A model generated the notes under the pieces. It had not been told where the DNA came from. It saw nothing but the letters and a program-made list of their open reading frames with translations, and searched no databases. From NCBI RefSeq assembly GCF_002224125.1, contig NZ_NCSM01000029.1:392-64391 (forward strand): a stretch of 64,000 bases of DNA. The letters run 5' to 3'. The stretch is from Streptomyces sp. NBS 14/10 (GTDB lineage Bacteria > Actinomycetota > Actinomycetes > Streptomycetales > Streptomycetaceae). Positions 30,025-39,027 of this stretch are shown here, in pieces; within the stretch, counting starts at the first letter, position 1, and the number at the start of each line of letters is the position of its first letter. The translations under genes were made by a program, and so were the position numbers.

Positions 30025-31128
30025 TCAGTCGAGCCAGCCCAGACGGGTGGCTCGTACACCGGCTTCGAAGCGGCTGGAGGCCTCCAGCTCCTGCAGGAGG
30101 TCGGAGATCATCCTGCTCACCGTGCGCAGGGAGACGCCCAGATGGCGGGCGATCTTTTCGTCCTTCATGCCCGACGCCAGCATGCGGAGTGCGGCCCGCT
30201 GCTGCTCCGTGAGGCTGTCCCTGCCGTGTGGCGGACGCCGCTGTTCGTTGACCGGCATCGCCATGTGCCAGCTGTGCTCGAACAAAGCCCGATAGGAACG
30301 CACCAGGGCGGATCCGCGAGCGAGGATGGCACCCGCAAAGCGGTCCTCGGGGTCCACGGGGAGAACCGCGAACTGCTCGTCGGCAATGATCATGTTCATG
30401 GGAACATAGGGTGCGAGCCGCACCTGCACCCCCAGTTCGGCCTTGGCCCGCAAGTGTCCCGCGTCCTGCGGAACCGACATGAGGTGTCGGCTGAAGATGG
30501 AGCGGACCTGGACTCCGTTCTCGATCTGCCGGCGGTCACGGCTGAGGGCTCGCTCGGGTATTTCCCGGCCGCCTACGATCGGGTGCATTGAGGAGAGGCT
30601 GTCTCGCACCGCGTCCGTGATGTCCTCGAGCACCTGCTGGATGCGCCGGTAATCGTGGATGATCTCGACCTCCACGCCGGCGGTCAGCGAGAGAGTCTCC
30701 GCGTGCAGGAAGTTACCGGCCAGCGTCTTCAGGGTGCGGTGCGCGCGGTCCGCCTGGTCCAGATGGTTGCGCAGGCGGGTCCGCTCCCGCTCCAGCAGCC
30801 GCAGCAGTGCGATCTCCGGTGGGATGACGGTGAGCGCGTCCGACTCCTCCTCCGACGCCATGCCCGCGTCCAGCTCGAGGCGGTTGTCATGGCTCGGCCC
30901 CGTCGGGACGACGAGCCCGAGCCCGAGCAGCTCATCGCGGCATCGGTCCGTCTCATCCTCGGACAGACCCATCTCGGACGCGATGTCCTGCAAGCCGGAC
31001 GCTCCGCGCGCCCTGAGCTCCTGGTAGAGAGCGAGTACCAGATCATGGGGTAGCGCGCCCGCTCTGCCACCGAAGTTGACCATCGCGAAGTATCCCCTCG
31101 TGCTGTCCGAACCACCCCCTGTGCGCAT
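30025..31128 (-). CDS. wHTH/LuxR-type transcriptional regulator
   Basis: 367 residues: an N-terminal winged helix of TrmB type (LQDIASEMGLSEDETDRCRDE), a central helical region, and a C-terminal LuxR/GerE HTH (LTEQQRAALRMLASGMKDEKIARHLGVS). Such two-HTH regulators are common pathway-specific switches in Streptomyces. ATG 31128 is chosen because GGAGG is just upstream; two earlier in-frame starts would put the palindrome at 31138 inside the gene. It is convergent with the synthetase-like gene 30 bp away. Confidence 0.85.
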   Translation of the reverse strand: MRTGGGSDSTRGYFAMVNFGGRAGALPHDLVLALYQELRARGASGLQDIASEMGLSEDETDRCRDELLGLGLVVPTGPSHDNRLELDAGMASEEESDALTVIPPEIALLRLLERERTRLRNHLDQADRAHRTLKTLAGNFLHAETLSLTAGVEVEIIHDYRRIQQVLEDITDAVRDSLSSMHPIVGGREIPERALSRDRRQIENGVQVRSIFSRHLMSVPQDAGHLRAKAELGVQVRLAPYVPMNMIIADEQFAVLPVDPEDRFAGAILARGSALVRSYRALFEHSWHMAMPVNEQRRPPHGRDSLTEQQRAALRMLASGMKDEKIARHLGVSLRTVSRMISDLLQELEASSRFEAGVRATRLGWLD

Positions 31129-31137
31129 GGTTCCTCC

Positions 31138-31154
31138 ATACCCCCGAGGGGTAG
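31138..31154. promoter_or_regulatory. ATACCCC-N3-GGGGTA operator before the LuxR-type gene
   Basis: ATACCCCCGAGGGGTAG matches the two palindromes upstream of the exporter in arms and spacing, with one end base changed. It lies directly upstream of the ribosome binding site, where a bound protein would block transcription. Confidence 0.65.
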
Positions 31155-31246
31155 ATGGGATCATGTTCTCATTTACTCGGGAAATCGCCAACGGCACTCT
31201 CGGGAAGCCCTGCGCGGCGCTGGTTGCCGACTGCCCGCCGCCGGAG

Positions 31247-34200
31247 TCAAGTTCGGGCGATACTCACCTGCTCGAACCGGGTGGTGCTGTGGGCCAGGGG
31301 ATCACGGGAGCAGACCACGAACCCCACGTAGTAGGGCGCGTCGCCGAAGGCGGGAATCGCTCCCTCGGCGAGTGCGGTCCAGGTGACACCGTCATCGCCG
31401 GAGACGGCGGCGGCGAAGGCCGTCCCGGTGCGCCTCAGCCGCAGCAGACAGGGGAGCCGGACACTGCTCGTACCGGGGAAGCCGGTGAACGCGGAGGCAC
31501 CGGCCACGGTGGTGCGCAGCATCAGCTGCGCCGTGGCCCCGCCCGTGACGATCGCCCCGGCCGCCTGGTCGAACGGCGACAGGGACTTGGCCATGAGCAG
31601 CCCCACCCGGTCCGAGGTGGCGGAGCCCGCGCGGGAGACGAGCCGGGCGGTGATCTCACAGTCGCCGGTGACGGGCCGCCGCACGAACTGCCCGGTCATT
31701 CCCTGGCCGTTGACGTTGAGGTCAACCCCGGCGCCGCGTATGACGAAGGCCCCGTCGTCGTACGCGGTGCTTCCGGGCGTACGGATCGCCACCACGCCGA
31801 ACGTCCCGAACGCGCGGTCGTCGAGGACGGTGTCGCCGAGATCGCCGTACGACCAGGGCTCGGGCGGAGGCGTGCCCACCGCGAGCGTGAGTGTGCCCGT
31901 CGCGGTCCCGGCCGCGTTGCCCGCGGTGGTGGTGACGTGGAACTCGCCGGTTTCGGTGGGTGTTCCGGAGATGAGGCCGGTGCGCCGGTCGACGCTCAGC
32001 CCCTTGGGCAGACCGTCGGCAAGGAACCGTACGGGCTCGTGCGAGGCCCGGAGCAGATGGCGGAAGGGGACACTTCGGTTCGCGAACGCGGTGGTGGGGG
32101 AGGTGAGTTGCGGCGTGGCAGGGGTGGGCATCCGGGCCTCGGCGGGGGCCGAGCGCGGGCCGTGGCCGCCGCTGTTGGTCTTCGCGACGGCGTAGTGGTA
32201 CGCCGTACCGGGCGAGCCGGTGGCGTCGGCGTACCGGATGCGGGTGCCGAAGCCGACCGGGCCGATGCCGGTGGCGACGGTCTCGTACGGGCCGTCGGCG
32301 CGAGCGGCCCGCAGCACCGTGTACCGGGCCGAGAGATCCGGGTCGGTCCAGACCAGCTCGACGGCGTCGGCGCCGGTGGTCGCCCGCAGGTCGGTGGCGG
32401 TGCGCGCGGGGCGCGGCATGGACCAGACCGGGCCGGTGGCGGAGGTGACGCTGACGTTGTCGAAGGCCCCGGTGCCGGTCTCGGCGTAGGACTCGGCCAC
32501 GCCCAGACAGGAGGTGAGGACCAGTCCCGCGTACACCGTCCGCCCCAACTCGACCTCGCTGGAGCCGACTTCGGTCCACCGGACGCCGTCCGGGGAGATG
32601 GCTCCGGTGCAGCGCCCGCCCTTCCGCCGCAGCCGCACCCAGTACGGCGCCCGCAGCCGGTAGCCGTCGCCCGCGCCCTCGACATACGGGGCCTCCAGGG
32701 GCGTCGCCGACTCCGGAAGGGTGCCGAGATCGGAGATCGGGAAGGCGGCGGCGGTGGTGATCGCCCGCTGCTGGGACGGTGGCACGGGGGTGCTCCCGGT
32801 CGCCGAGGTGGCGGCCCCGGCCGCGGGGCGCACCGTCCACACCCCGCTCCAGGTGTGCAGCGGCAGCCCCTGGATCAGCATCGAGGCGTGCGGGGCGGCC
32901 GCGTCGAGGGAGCCGCGGAGGGTGACCCCGATCTTCGAGTACTGCGAGCTGAGCGGCCATACGACGCGCGCGGTGACGGTGCCGTCGCCGGTCAGCGGGA
33001 GGTGTACGAGGCGGTGGGCCTCCGCGGTGCCGCTCGCCTCCAGGACGAAGCGCTCACCGTCGAAGGTGGCCGAGCCGGGGACCGTCGCGTCCCCCACGTC
33101 CCGAGTCGACCAGGGGCGGGGGAGCCCGGCGGTCGCCGCGACCCAGCCCGAATCGCCGCTGCTGCCAAGTGTGTTGGTGGCGCTGACCATGTAGTAGTAC
33201 GTCCGGCCCGCGCGCACATCCCGGTCCGCGTACGCCGGGGTGGCCACACCGGACGCGATCCGCTCGTACGGCCCCGTGGGACGGGTGGCCCGCCGCACCG
33301 TGTACCCGGTCGCCCACGCGGACGGCAACCAGGACACGGAGATGGCGTGGTCGTCGCCGGTGGCGGTGGTCCCGGCAGGGGCCGTCGGCGCGGCGGGCGA
33401 GCCTTGCGCCCCGGCGTAGCTGAGCGTGCCCCAGCTCGGCAGGTCGTCGTTGCTGCCCTCCACCACGCGCGCACCGCCCGCGCCCCGGAAGACGACCCGC
33501 TTGGTGTTCGGGGCGTCGAGGCCGCGCACACCGGCGTAGTGCGCGTACGCCATCTCGTAGATCGGGGGCAGGGCGCCGCGTACCTTCTCCGACACGGTCG
33601 TCTTGATGTACTTGCCCGTCCGGTCGAGGTCGGGGGTGAAGGGGACGTCGTCGCCGAGGTTGTAGCGGGCGGCGTACTCGACGTTCGCGAGGATGCGGTG
33701 GTCGTCGTAGCCCCACAGATCGACGCCCTGGTTCCAGGCGACCTGGGCGGCATCGCCGAGCAGGCCGACCGCGAGCTGTTCATGGCCCTGGTCGCGCCCG
33801 CTCTCCTGGCCCTGGCCCGCGTCGGTGACGATGCGGTGGCGGACACTGCCGTTGCCCGCGCCGGCCGCGGCGAAGCGCAGGGCGTCCTCGAAGAGGGTGC
33901 GCTCCTCGCAGAAGACGCCGATGGCCAGGATGGTCTGGAGGGCCGTGAGGTCCCAGTTGCCGTTGGCGTAGAGCATGTAGCCCGACACGGCCGGATACCA
34001 GACCCGCAGGAAGGACTCCTCGCAGCGGGCGATGTCGGCCGGCACCCAGCCGTCGTAATCGCCATGGCGCAGCAACTCGGCCGCGTTGACGAACTTGAAC
34101 GCCTGGAGCCCGGCGCCGAGCGGGCCGTCGGCTCCGGTGACGGCGGTGAGCGAGGCCGACCAGGCGTTGAGGATGTCGCGGGCCTTGTCGGCGTGGGCGC

Positions 34201-34585
34201 GTTCGCCGGTCACACACCACATGAGGGCGTTCTGATACGCGGCGGCCGAGTCGGCCACGGCCTGGTTCATGAAGTTCGAGGGGCCACGGCCCCAGGAGGT
34301 GATCTGGCCGGTGTTCTGCACGGTGTACGACGCCGAGGAGCGGGCGTGTGCGGCGAGCGCCAGATACCCGTCGTGGATCGGCGATTCCTTGGCGGCCACC
34401 GCGGCCTTCATCCGGGCGAGGTCGGCGGCGCTGTGCAGCAGCCCGGGGTGGGCGAAGGTCCGCGGCGCGGTGTTCTCCTGGGCCCGGGCCGAGCCGGGCG
34501 CGAGCAGGCCGCTCGCGCCCGAGGCGAGCAGCAGGGCGGCGGTGCCGCCGAGGAAACCCCGGCGGCTGGGTGTGGGGTTCGTCAT
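31247..34585 (-). CDS. Secreted multidomain uronan (alginate-type) lyase-like protein
   Basis: An 1112-residue Tat-exported protein (SRRGFLGG with a hydrophobic stretch, cleavage after about residue 36). Residues about 40-370 resemble the alginate_lyase fold, with NGNWDL and GRDQGHEQL where family active-site Asn/Trp and His residues lie. An FN3 domain, a jelly-roll-like module, a second FN3, a putative Ig (He_PIG) domain (KGLSVDRRTGLISGTP) and a final jelly-roll-like module follow, probably for carbohydrate binding. The start ATG overlaps the stop of the upstream GH28-like gene (ATGA), so the two are translationally coupled. The exact polyuronide substrate is not readable. Confidence 0.82.
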   Translation of the reverse strand: MTNPTPSRRGFLGGTAALLLASGASGLLAPGSARAQENTAPRTFAHPGLLHSAADLARMKAAVAAKESPIHDGYLALAAHARSSASYTVQNTGQITSWGRGPSNFMNQAVADSAAAYQNALMWCVTGERAHADKARDILNAWSASLTAVTGADGPLGAGLQAFKFVNAAELLRHGDYDGWVPADIARCEESFLRVWYPAVSGYMLYANGNWDLTALQTILAIGVFCEERTLFEDALRFAAAGAGNGSVRHRIVTDAGQGQESGRDQGHEQLAVGLLGDAAQVAWNQGVDLWGYDDHRILANVEYAARYNLGDDVPFTPDLDRTGKYIKTTVSEKVRGALPPIYEMAYAHYAGVRGLDAPNTKRVVFRGAGGARVVEGSNDDLPSWGTLSYAGAQGSPAAPTAPAGTTATGDDHAISVSWLPSAWATGYTVRRATRPTGPYERIASGVATPAYADRDVRAGRTYYYMVSATNTLGSSGDSGWVAATAGLPRPWSTRDVGDATVPGSATFDGERFVLEASGTAEAHRLVHLPLTGDGTVTARVVWPLSSQYSKIGVTLRGSLDAAAPHASMLIQGLPLHTWSGVWTVRPAAGAATSATGSTPVPPSQQRAITTAAAFPISDLGTLPESATPLEAPYVEGAGDGYRLRAPYWVRLRRKGGRCTGAISPDGVRWTEVGSSEVELGRTVYAGLVLTSCLGVAESYAETGTGAFDNVSVTSATGPVWSMPRPARTATDLRATTGADAVELVWTDPDLSARYTVLRAARADGPYETVATGIGPVGFGTRIRYADATGSPGTAYHYAVAKTNSGGHGPRSAPAEARMPTPATPQLTSPTTAFANRSVPFRHLLRASHEPVRFLADGLPKGLSVDRRTGLISGTPTETGEFHVTTTAGNAAGTATGTLTLAVGTPPPEPWSYGDLGDTVLDDRAFGTFGVVAIRTPGSTAYDDGAFVIRGAGVDLNVNGQGMTGQFVRRPVTGDCEITARLVSRAGSATSDRVGLLMAKSLSPFDQAAGAIVTGGATAQLMLRTTVAGASAFTGFPGTSSVRLPCLLRLRRTGTAFAAAVSGDDGVTWTALAEGAIPAFGDAPYYVGFVVCSRDPLAHSTTRFEQVSIART

Positions 34586-36105
34586 GACGCGGCGGCCTCG
34601 GCGGTGGTGATGAACTTCAGATTGGTCACATGCTCGTTGGCGTGCATCGGGATGTAGTCCGTGGCGAGATACCAGCCGGGTTTCTTCATTGAGTCGGCGA
34701 TGACTTTGCCGCCCACCACCAGGTTCTCGAAGGTGACGTTCTTGATGGCGTGTTCGGCGTCGTAACCGAGCAGCAGACAGGTGTTGGTGCGGGTGCCGGT
34801 GTAGCTGAGGTCCTTGATGTAGACGTCCTCGATGCCACGCCCGACCGAGGTGTTGTACTTCGTGTTGTACATGATCCGCATATGGATCAGCTGGCCCTCC
34901 CGGAAGTCCTCGACCCGGACACCGTCCACGCGCACGTTTCTGATGAGGTTGCTGTCCCCGGGGTTGAGCGCGATACAGCCCTGGTAGCCCATCTGGGGTT
35001 CGCGGTGGTCGCAGATGTCGAGGTTCTTGAAGGTGAGGTTCTCCAGTACCTCGGGGCTGTCGGTGTTGCCGTGGGTGCCCACGTTGATGGGGTGGGCGAC
35101 ATCCGCCCACAGGGTGGAGTTCTTGACGGTGACGTGGCGGGTGTCGCCGTAGTAGTCCCAGCGGTGGGTGTAGATCGCCACGCAGTCGTCGGCGTTGCGC
35201 ATGAAGACGCCGTCGATGGTGACATGGGAGCTGGAGAAGATGTCGATGCCGTCGCCCCAGCCCTTGGAGGAGAAGGAGCCCATGCCGCGGATGGTGACGT
35301 CCTTCGACTCGCCTACGGTGACCGCGTAGCCGTTCGGATTGAGCATGGTGACCTCGCCGATGGAGATGTCCGAGGAGCCCTCGACGGTGGCGCCCCCGCC
35401 GGGCGCCGCGTGGATCACCCCGCGCCCGATCAGCCGGGCGTCCCGGACGTCCTTGAACACCACCCGTGACTTGAGCATCGCCCCGCCGTGCAGATACACG
35501 GTCTTGCCCGAGGGCACGGTCACCGTGCCGTCAGGGGTGGTGTGCACACCGGGGCCGAAGTAGATGACGTCGGGGTCGTCCTCGGCGGGCCGGTGCTTCT
35601 CCAGGGGGCGGGCGAACAGATGCAGACAGTCGAAGATGTCGTCGTTGACCTGGACGACGACATTGCGCGGCTGGTCGAGGGTGAACCGCAGCGTGTCGCC
35701 GAGGAGGTCGGGCTTGATGCCGTACGAGTCGGGGCGGACGCGCACCGTGGTCACGCCGCCCTTGATGTAGGTCACCTCGACTTCGACTTCGCCCGAGAAG
35801 TCGAAATACGCGAGGGACGACTTCTGCTGCTGGCCGGAGCCGGTGGTGGTGTTGACCAGGTTCAGGGTGGCCAGATAGGTGCCGAGTCTCTGCCAGGCGC
35901 CGCCGGGGTTGCGGACCTTGACGGCGAAGCTGTCCGTCTTGACCGGAGCTCCGTTCGGTATGTCGTAGGTGACCAGCGCGGGCGTGGGGTCGCCCGCCTG
36001 CTGCGCCCGGGCGGACCCGGCCGCCGCGGTGCCGGTGAGGCCGGCGGCGAGCGCCGTGGCGCCCGCCGCCTGGAGGGCGGTACGGCGGGACAGGGGCGTG
36101 TTCAT
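34582..36105 (-). CDS. Secreted GH28-like right-handed beta-helix glycosidase
   Basis: 507 residues with a Tat signal (SRRTALQAAG...AGSARA), an N-terminal beta-sandwich (about 40-160) and a right-handed beta-helix. The helix shows DGIDIF, NADDCVAIY and NVGTHG, in the places of the GH28 NTD, DD and GHG motifs, though not identical. It is likely a polygalacturonase-type or related glycan hydrolase acting outside the cell. It leads an operon with the lyase-like protein, which fits pectin or uronan breakdown. Two LacI-type palindromes lie upstream. Confidence 0.82.
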   Translation of the reverse strand: MNTPLSRRTALQAAGATALAAGLTGTAAAGSARAQQAGDPTPALVTYDIPNGAPVKTDSFAVKVRNPGGAWQRLGTYLATLNLVNTTTGSGQQQKSSLAYFDFSGEVEVEVTYIKGGVTTVRVRPDSYGIKPDLLGDTLRFTLDQPRNVVVQVNDDIFDCLHLFARPLEKHRPAEDDPDVIYFGPGVHTTPDGTVTVPSGKTVYLHGGAMLKSRVVFKDVRDARLIGRGVIHAAPGGGATVEGSSDISIGEVTMLNPNGYAVTVGESKDVTIRGMGSFSSKGWGDGIDIFSSSHVTIDGVFMRNADDCVAIYTHRWDYYGDTRHVTVKNSTLWADVAHPINVGTHGNTDSPEVLENLTFKNLDICDHREPQMGYQGCIALNPGDSNLIRNVRVDGVRVEDFREGQLIHMRIMYNTKYNTSVGRGIEDVYIKDLSYTGTRTNTCLLLGYDAEHAIKNVTFENLVVGGKVIADSMKKPGWYLATDYIPMHANEHVTNLKFITTAEAAAS

Positions 36106-36143
36106 GCCTGACTCCTGACTCCTTGCGAAGCGTGAAAACGTAT

Positions 36144-36256
36144 AGCAACCGGTTGCTGAGACCGAGTGGCCAGAGCTTCTTCCTGTCGCGAAACGACGTC
36201 AAGAGTCATGGCAGACTTTCGAAAAAACTGTGCCAAGCAGCCCACAACCGGTTGTG
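36144..36256. promoter_or_regulatory. Two LacI-type operators in a divergent promoter
   Basis: AGCAACCGGTTGCT (36144-36157) and CACAACCGGTTGTG (36243-36256) are perfect 14-bp palindromes with a shared CAACCGGTTG core and the central CG of LacI-family sites. They are 99 bp apart, between the GH28-like operon (-) and the FAH-family gene (+), and could hold a repression loop. The only nearby LacI gene is a remnant (37267-37430). Confidence 0.75.
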
Positions 36257-36380
36257 CGCCGTGTTTGAGAGCACGTCTGCCGGGCAACGATGCGACAGCC
36301 CCCGGCGGGGCAGGGCGGATCACCCGCGATCACCCGCTGATCACCCGCGGATCACCCGTCAGGAACGGAGAGGACGACCT

Positions 36381-37316
36381 ATGACGCGCATCGTGCGCTT
36401 CGCCGACGACACCGAGACCGTACGGACCGGAGTCGCCGACGACACCGGCGCGATCCGGGCCTTCCCCGGAGCACCGCTGGTCGCCGAGCTGCTGCGGCTG
36501 TCCGTGGCGGAGCTCCGGACCCTGGTCGAGGACACCGCCTCCGGCCCGGCCGCCGCCGATGAGCGAGACGTTCTGCTGCTGCCGCCGCTGGACGGGCTGA
36601 TGGAGCTGTGGGCCGCGGGGGTGACGTACGAGCGCTCGCGCGAGGCCAGGGTGGAGGAGAGCACCGAGCAGTCCGTCTACGAGCGGATCTACGACGCCGA
36701 GCGCCCGGAGCTGTTCTTCAAGTCACAGCCCTGGCGGGTGGTGACGGACGGCGAGCCGATCGCCGTACGGGACGACTCCGAGCTGAACGTCCCCGAGCCC
36801 GAACTGGCGCTGGTCCTCAACCGGCACGGCGAGACCGTCGGCTATCTCGTCTCCGACGACGTCAGTTCACGCTCCATCGAGGGCGAGAATCCGCTCTACC
36901 TCCCCCAGGCGAAGATCTACGCCGGAAGCGCCGCGGTGTCCCCGGGCATCGTGCCCGCCTGGGAGATCGAGGCACCCGACGCGCTGGACATCAGCCTGGT
37001 GGTATGGCGCGACGGTGAGGCGGCGTACCGGGGGACGACCTCCACCACCGCGTTCCACCGCACCCCGAGGGGTCTGGTGGACCACCTGTGGCGCTCCCAG
37101 CCCTTCCCCGACGGCGCGGTGCTGTCCACCGGTACGGGCATCGTGCCCGCGCTCGACTTCACGCTGAGCGCCGGGGACGTGGTGGAGATAGCCATCGACG
37201 GGGTCGGCACGCTGCGCAACCCGGTACGGGCCCGCCAGGCCGAACTGGACTGGCTGGTGGAGGCGATCAGCCACCCGCTGACGCGCCGTGCGCACCGGAG
37301 CCGCGGCTCGGGGTGA
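36381..37316 (+). CDS. Fumarylacetoacetate hydrolase-family protein, probable 2-keto-3-deoxy sugar acid dehydratase
   Basis: 311 residues with the FAH fold: metal-binding acidic residues in VPEPELALVL and the signature VSDDVSSRSIEGENPLYLPQ. This DVSSRSIEGENP variant is typical of sugar-acid FAH members such as 2-keto-3-deoxy-D-arabinonate dehydratase, rather than of fumarylacetoacetase. Next to uronan-degrading enzymes, a role in acid-sugar catabolism is sensible. GGAGAGGA lies 6 bp before ATG 36381; the frame is open upstream but that part is the operator region. Confidence 0.8.
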   Translation: MTRIVRFADDTETVRTGVADDTGAIRAFPGAPLVAELLRLSVAELRTLVEDTASGPAAADERDVLLLPPLDGLMELWAAGVTYERSREARVEESTEQSVYERIYDAERPELFFKSQPWRVVTDGEPIAVRDDSELNVPEPELALVLNRHGETVGYLVSDDVSSRSIEGENPLYLPQAKIYAGSAAVSPGIVPAWEIEAPDALDISLVVWRDGEAAYRGTTSTTAFHRTPRGLVDHLWRSQPFPDGAVLSTGTGIVPALDFTLSAGDVVEIAIDGVGTLRNPVRARQAELDWLVEAISHPLTRRAHRSRGSG

Positions 37317-37430
37317 TCCCGCCGGGGCCGAGGTGTACGGGGGCGGCGGTGGTTCCCCGGACGACGAGGTGGAGAACGACGACGGCTTCACCACCGGGCG
37401 CGTACGTACCGGATGTGTCCCCGCCGGACG
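37267..37430 (-). pseudogene. LacI-family repressor remnant (C-terminal tail)
   Basis: On the - strand this stretch reads GGEAVVVLHLVVRGTTAAP and then a stop. LVVRGTTA is the near-universal C-terminal strand of LacI-family repressors; the LacI in this window ends similarly (LEIRGTTA). No HTH or ligand domain precedes it, and the + strand sequence at its upstream edge is a dehydrogenase piece. It may be what is left of the repressor that read the CAACCGGTTG sites. Confidence 0.5.
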
Positions 37431-37460
37431 TCCCGGCGGATGTCCCGGCGGCGGACGGCT

Positions 37461-37574
37461 CGGCTCGATCGGGGGTTGTTCGCCGACCCCGGCATCGAGA
37501 CGTTGGTCATCGCCACCCGGGCGCGCACCCACGCCGACCTCGTCGAGGCCGCAGCCCGGCAAGGCAAGGCCATC
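37461..37574 (+). pseudogene. Gfo/Idh/MocA dehydrogenase remnant, N-terminal piece
   Basis: Encodes LFADPGIETLVIATRARTH followed by ADLVEAAARQGKAIY, the beta-alpha unit before the EKP motif of the Rossmann domain in inositol-2-dehydrogenase-like proteins. The start of the gene is missing and the homology stops where the IS200/IS605-type sequence begins. The other half lies at 39028-39205. Confidence 0.7.
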
Positions 37575-37597
37575 TATCTTTGGTCCCGCGCAGTGTG

Positions 37598-37613
37598 CCG
37601 CCCTTCAGGGCGG
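37598..37613 (+). repeat. Subterminal hairpin of the IS element
   Basis: CCGCCCTTCAGGGCGG is a 7-bp perfect stem with a 2-base loop, the typical imperfect-palindrome end recognised by Y1 transposases. It lies 66 bp beyond the tnpA stop. Confidence 0.75.
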
Positions 37614-37678
37614 TGAAGTGCATCCCGAAACTCTCTGACCCGCACGTGAGCATGGGCTCGCAGTGGTGGCTCAGTTGG

Positions 37679-37891
37679 CTACACGGGGCGCTGCTGGTTC
37701 TCGTTGTACTGGCGTACAACGGTCAGCGGTGCTCCGACGCATGATCTGGCGATGTAGGAACCGGACCAGAAGTGTCCGCCCCACAGGTGGCGGCGTACGT
37801 GAGCGTCGTACTTCTCGCGCAGGTAACGCGATGAGACGCCTTTGAATGAGTTGACCAGCTTGGAGAGCCGGACCTTCGGTATCGTAGTCAC
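37679..37891 (-). pseudogene. tnpA remnant (Y1 transposase, C-terminal 70 residues)
   Basis: Reads VRLSKLVNSFKGVSSRYLRE, then HLWGGHFWSGSYIARS, then VVRQYNENQ, the C-terminal part of IS200/IS605 Y1 transposases; the last motif holds the catalytic Tyr. The N-terminal HUH motif is absent because the frame runs into antisense of tnpB. It cannot be active. Confidence 0.8.
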
Positions 37892-39027
37892 ATGGCCACG
37901 GAACGTGCATGCGAGAAGCGGCAGTTCGGGCATCGCGCCCGGCTGGCGCTGACACCTGCGCAGGTCGTGCTCATGGATGGTCAGGCGCACTCGGCCCGCA
38001 CGCTGTGGAACCTGCTGCACGACTGGTGGACGATGCTGCCCAGGGGAAAGCGTTCCCTCGCGGCGGCGGACGCGGCGATCCGCCAGGCGCGCAAGGAGAT
38101 TGACTGGATCGCCCATCTCCCCGCCCAGGCCGCCCAGGCTGTGCTCAAGACGTACTTTCAGGCATGGAAGAATTGCTGGGAAGGCCGCGCGGCAGCGCCG
38201 GACTTCAAAGCCCGCTTCCGCACTGTGATGTCCGTGGACATCCCTCAAGGCCGGGACCTGTGCATCACCCGGGCACACCGCCGCTGGGGCATGGTCAACA
38301 TCCCCAAGGTCGGCCGGGTCCGGTTCCGCTGGACCAAGGGCCTGCCCGTGGGAAAACGCGCCAACGCCGACAACCGGATCACCGGTGCCCGGCTGGTCAA
38401 AGACGCGCTCGGCTGGCACATAGCCTTCCGCGTGCAGACCCTCGAACCCACTCCCGAACCGCACACCGGCCCCGAAGTCGGCATTGACATGGGCGTCACC
38501 GTGCCGCTCGCCCTCTCCGACGGCAAGACATACGACCACGACGCATGGCTGACCTCGGAGGAACAGGTCAAACTGCTCCAGATGGAGAGGCGGGCCGCGC
38601 ACCGCAAGAGCTTCCGCAAGCGGGGAGAGCGCACCTCCCGCCGTCTGCGGGCCACCTATGACCAGATCGCGGGGATCCGCGCGAGAGCCAAGCGCAGACG
38701 CCTGGACTGGCAGCACAAGGCCACCACCGCCATCGCCGCGAAGTACAGCGTGGTCGTGGTGGAAGACCTGAACGTCACGAACATGGTCAGGAGCGCCAAG
38801 GGGACCGTGGAGGCCCCAGGGAAGAACGTCGCGCAGAAGTCCGGCCTCAACCGCGCCATCAGCGGCGAGGCATGGGGCCGCACGGTCGGACTGGTGATGT
38901 ACAAGACCGCCCGCAACGGCGGCACCCTGCACAAGGTCCCCGCCCCCGGCACCTCCCAGCGCTGCTCGATGTGTGGCTTCACCACACCGGGCAGCCGGGA
39001 GTCCCAGGCCGTGTTCGTGTGCAAGAA
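37892..39027 (+). pseudogene. tnpB: tnpB (RuvC-type RNA-guided nuclease homologue), truncated
   Basis: About 379 residues of TnpB with RuvC-I Asp199 in GIDMGV and RuvC-II Glu291 in VVEDLNV. The zinc ribbon begins (CSMC) and reaches the first Cys of its second pair (VFVCKN), then homology stops abruptly at about 39027. The third RuvC Asp (usual DHNAAVN) and the right end, which encodes the guide RNA in intact elements, are lost. The frame stays open far downstream only because it runs antisense to the next gene. It should not cut DNA. Confidence 0.85.

Larger units (their letters stand above)
37575..39027. mobile_element. Decayed IS200/IS605-family element
   Basis: Contains a left-end hairpin, a 3' fragment of tnpA (-) and a C-terminally truncated tnpB (+), divergent as in IS605. 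It separates two pieces of one dehydrogenase gene. The right end, the tnpB C-terminus and the 5' half of tnpA are missing, so it cannot move by itself. Confidence 0.85.

Noticed and set aside
34586..35110. Extended start of the lyase-like gene (1287 residues)
   Set aside because: The extra part is antisense-like noise inside the GH28-like gene; a Tat signal starts at ATG 34585.
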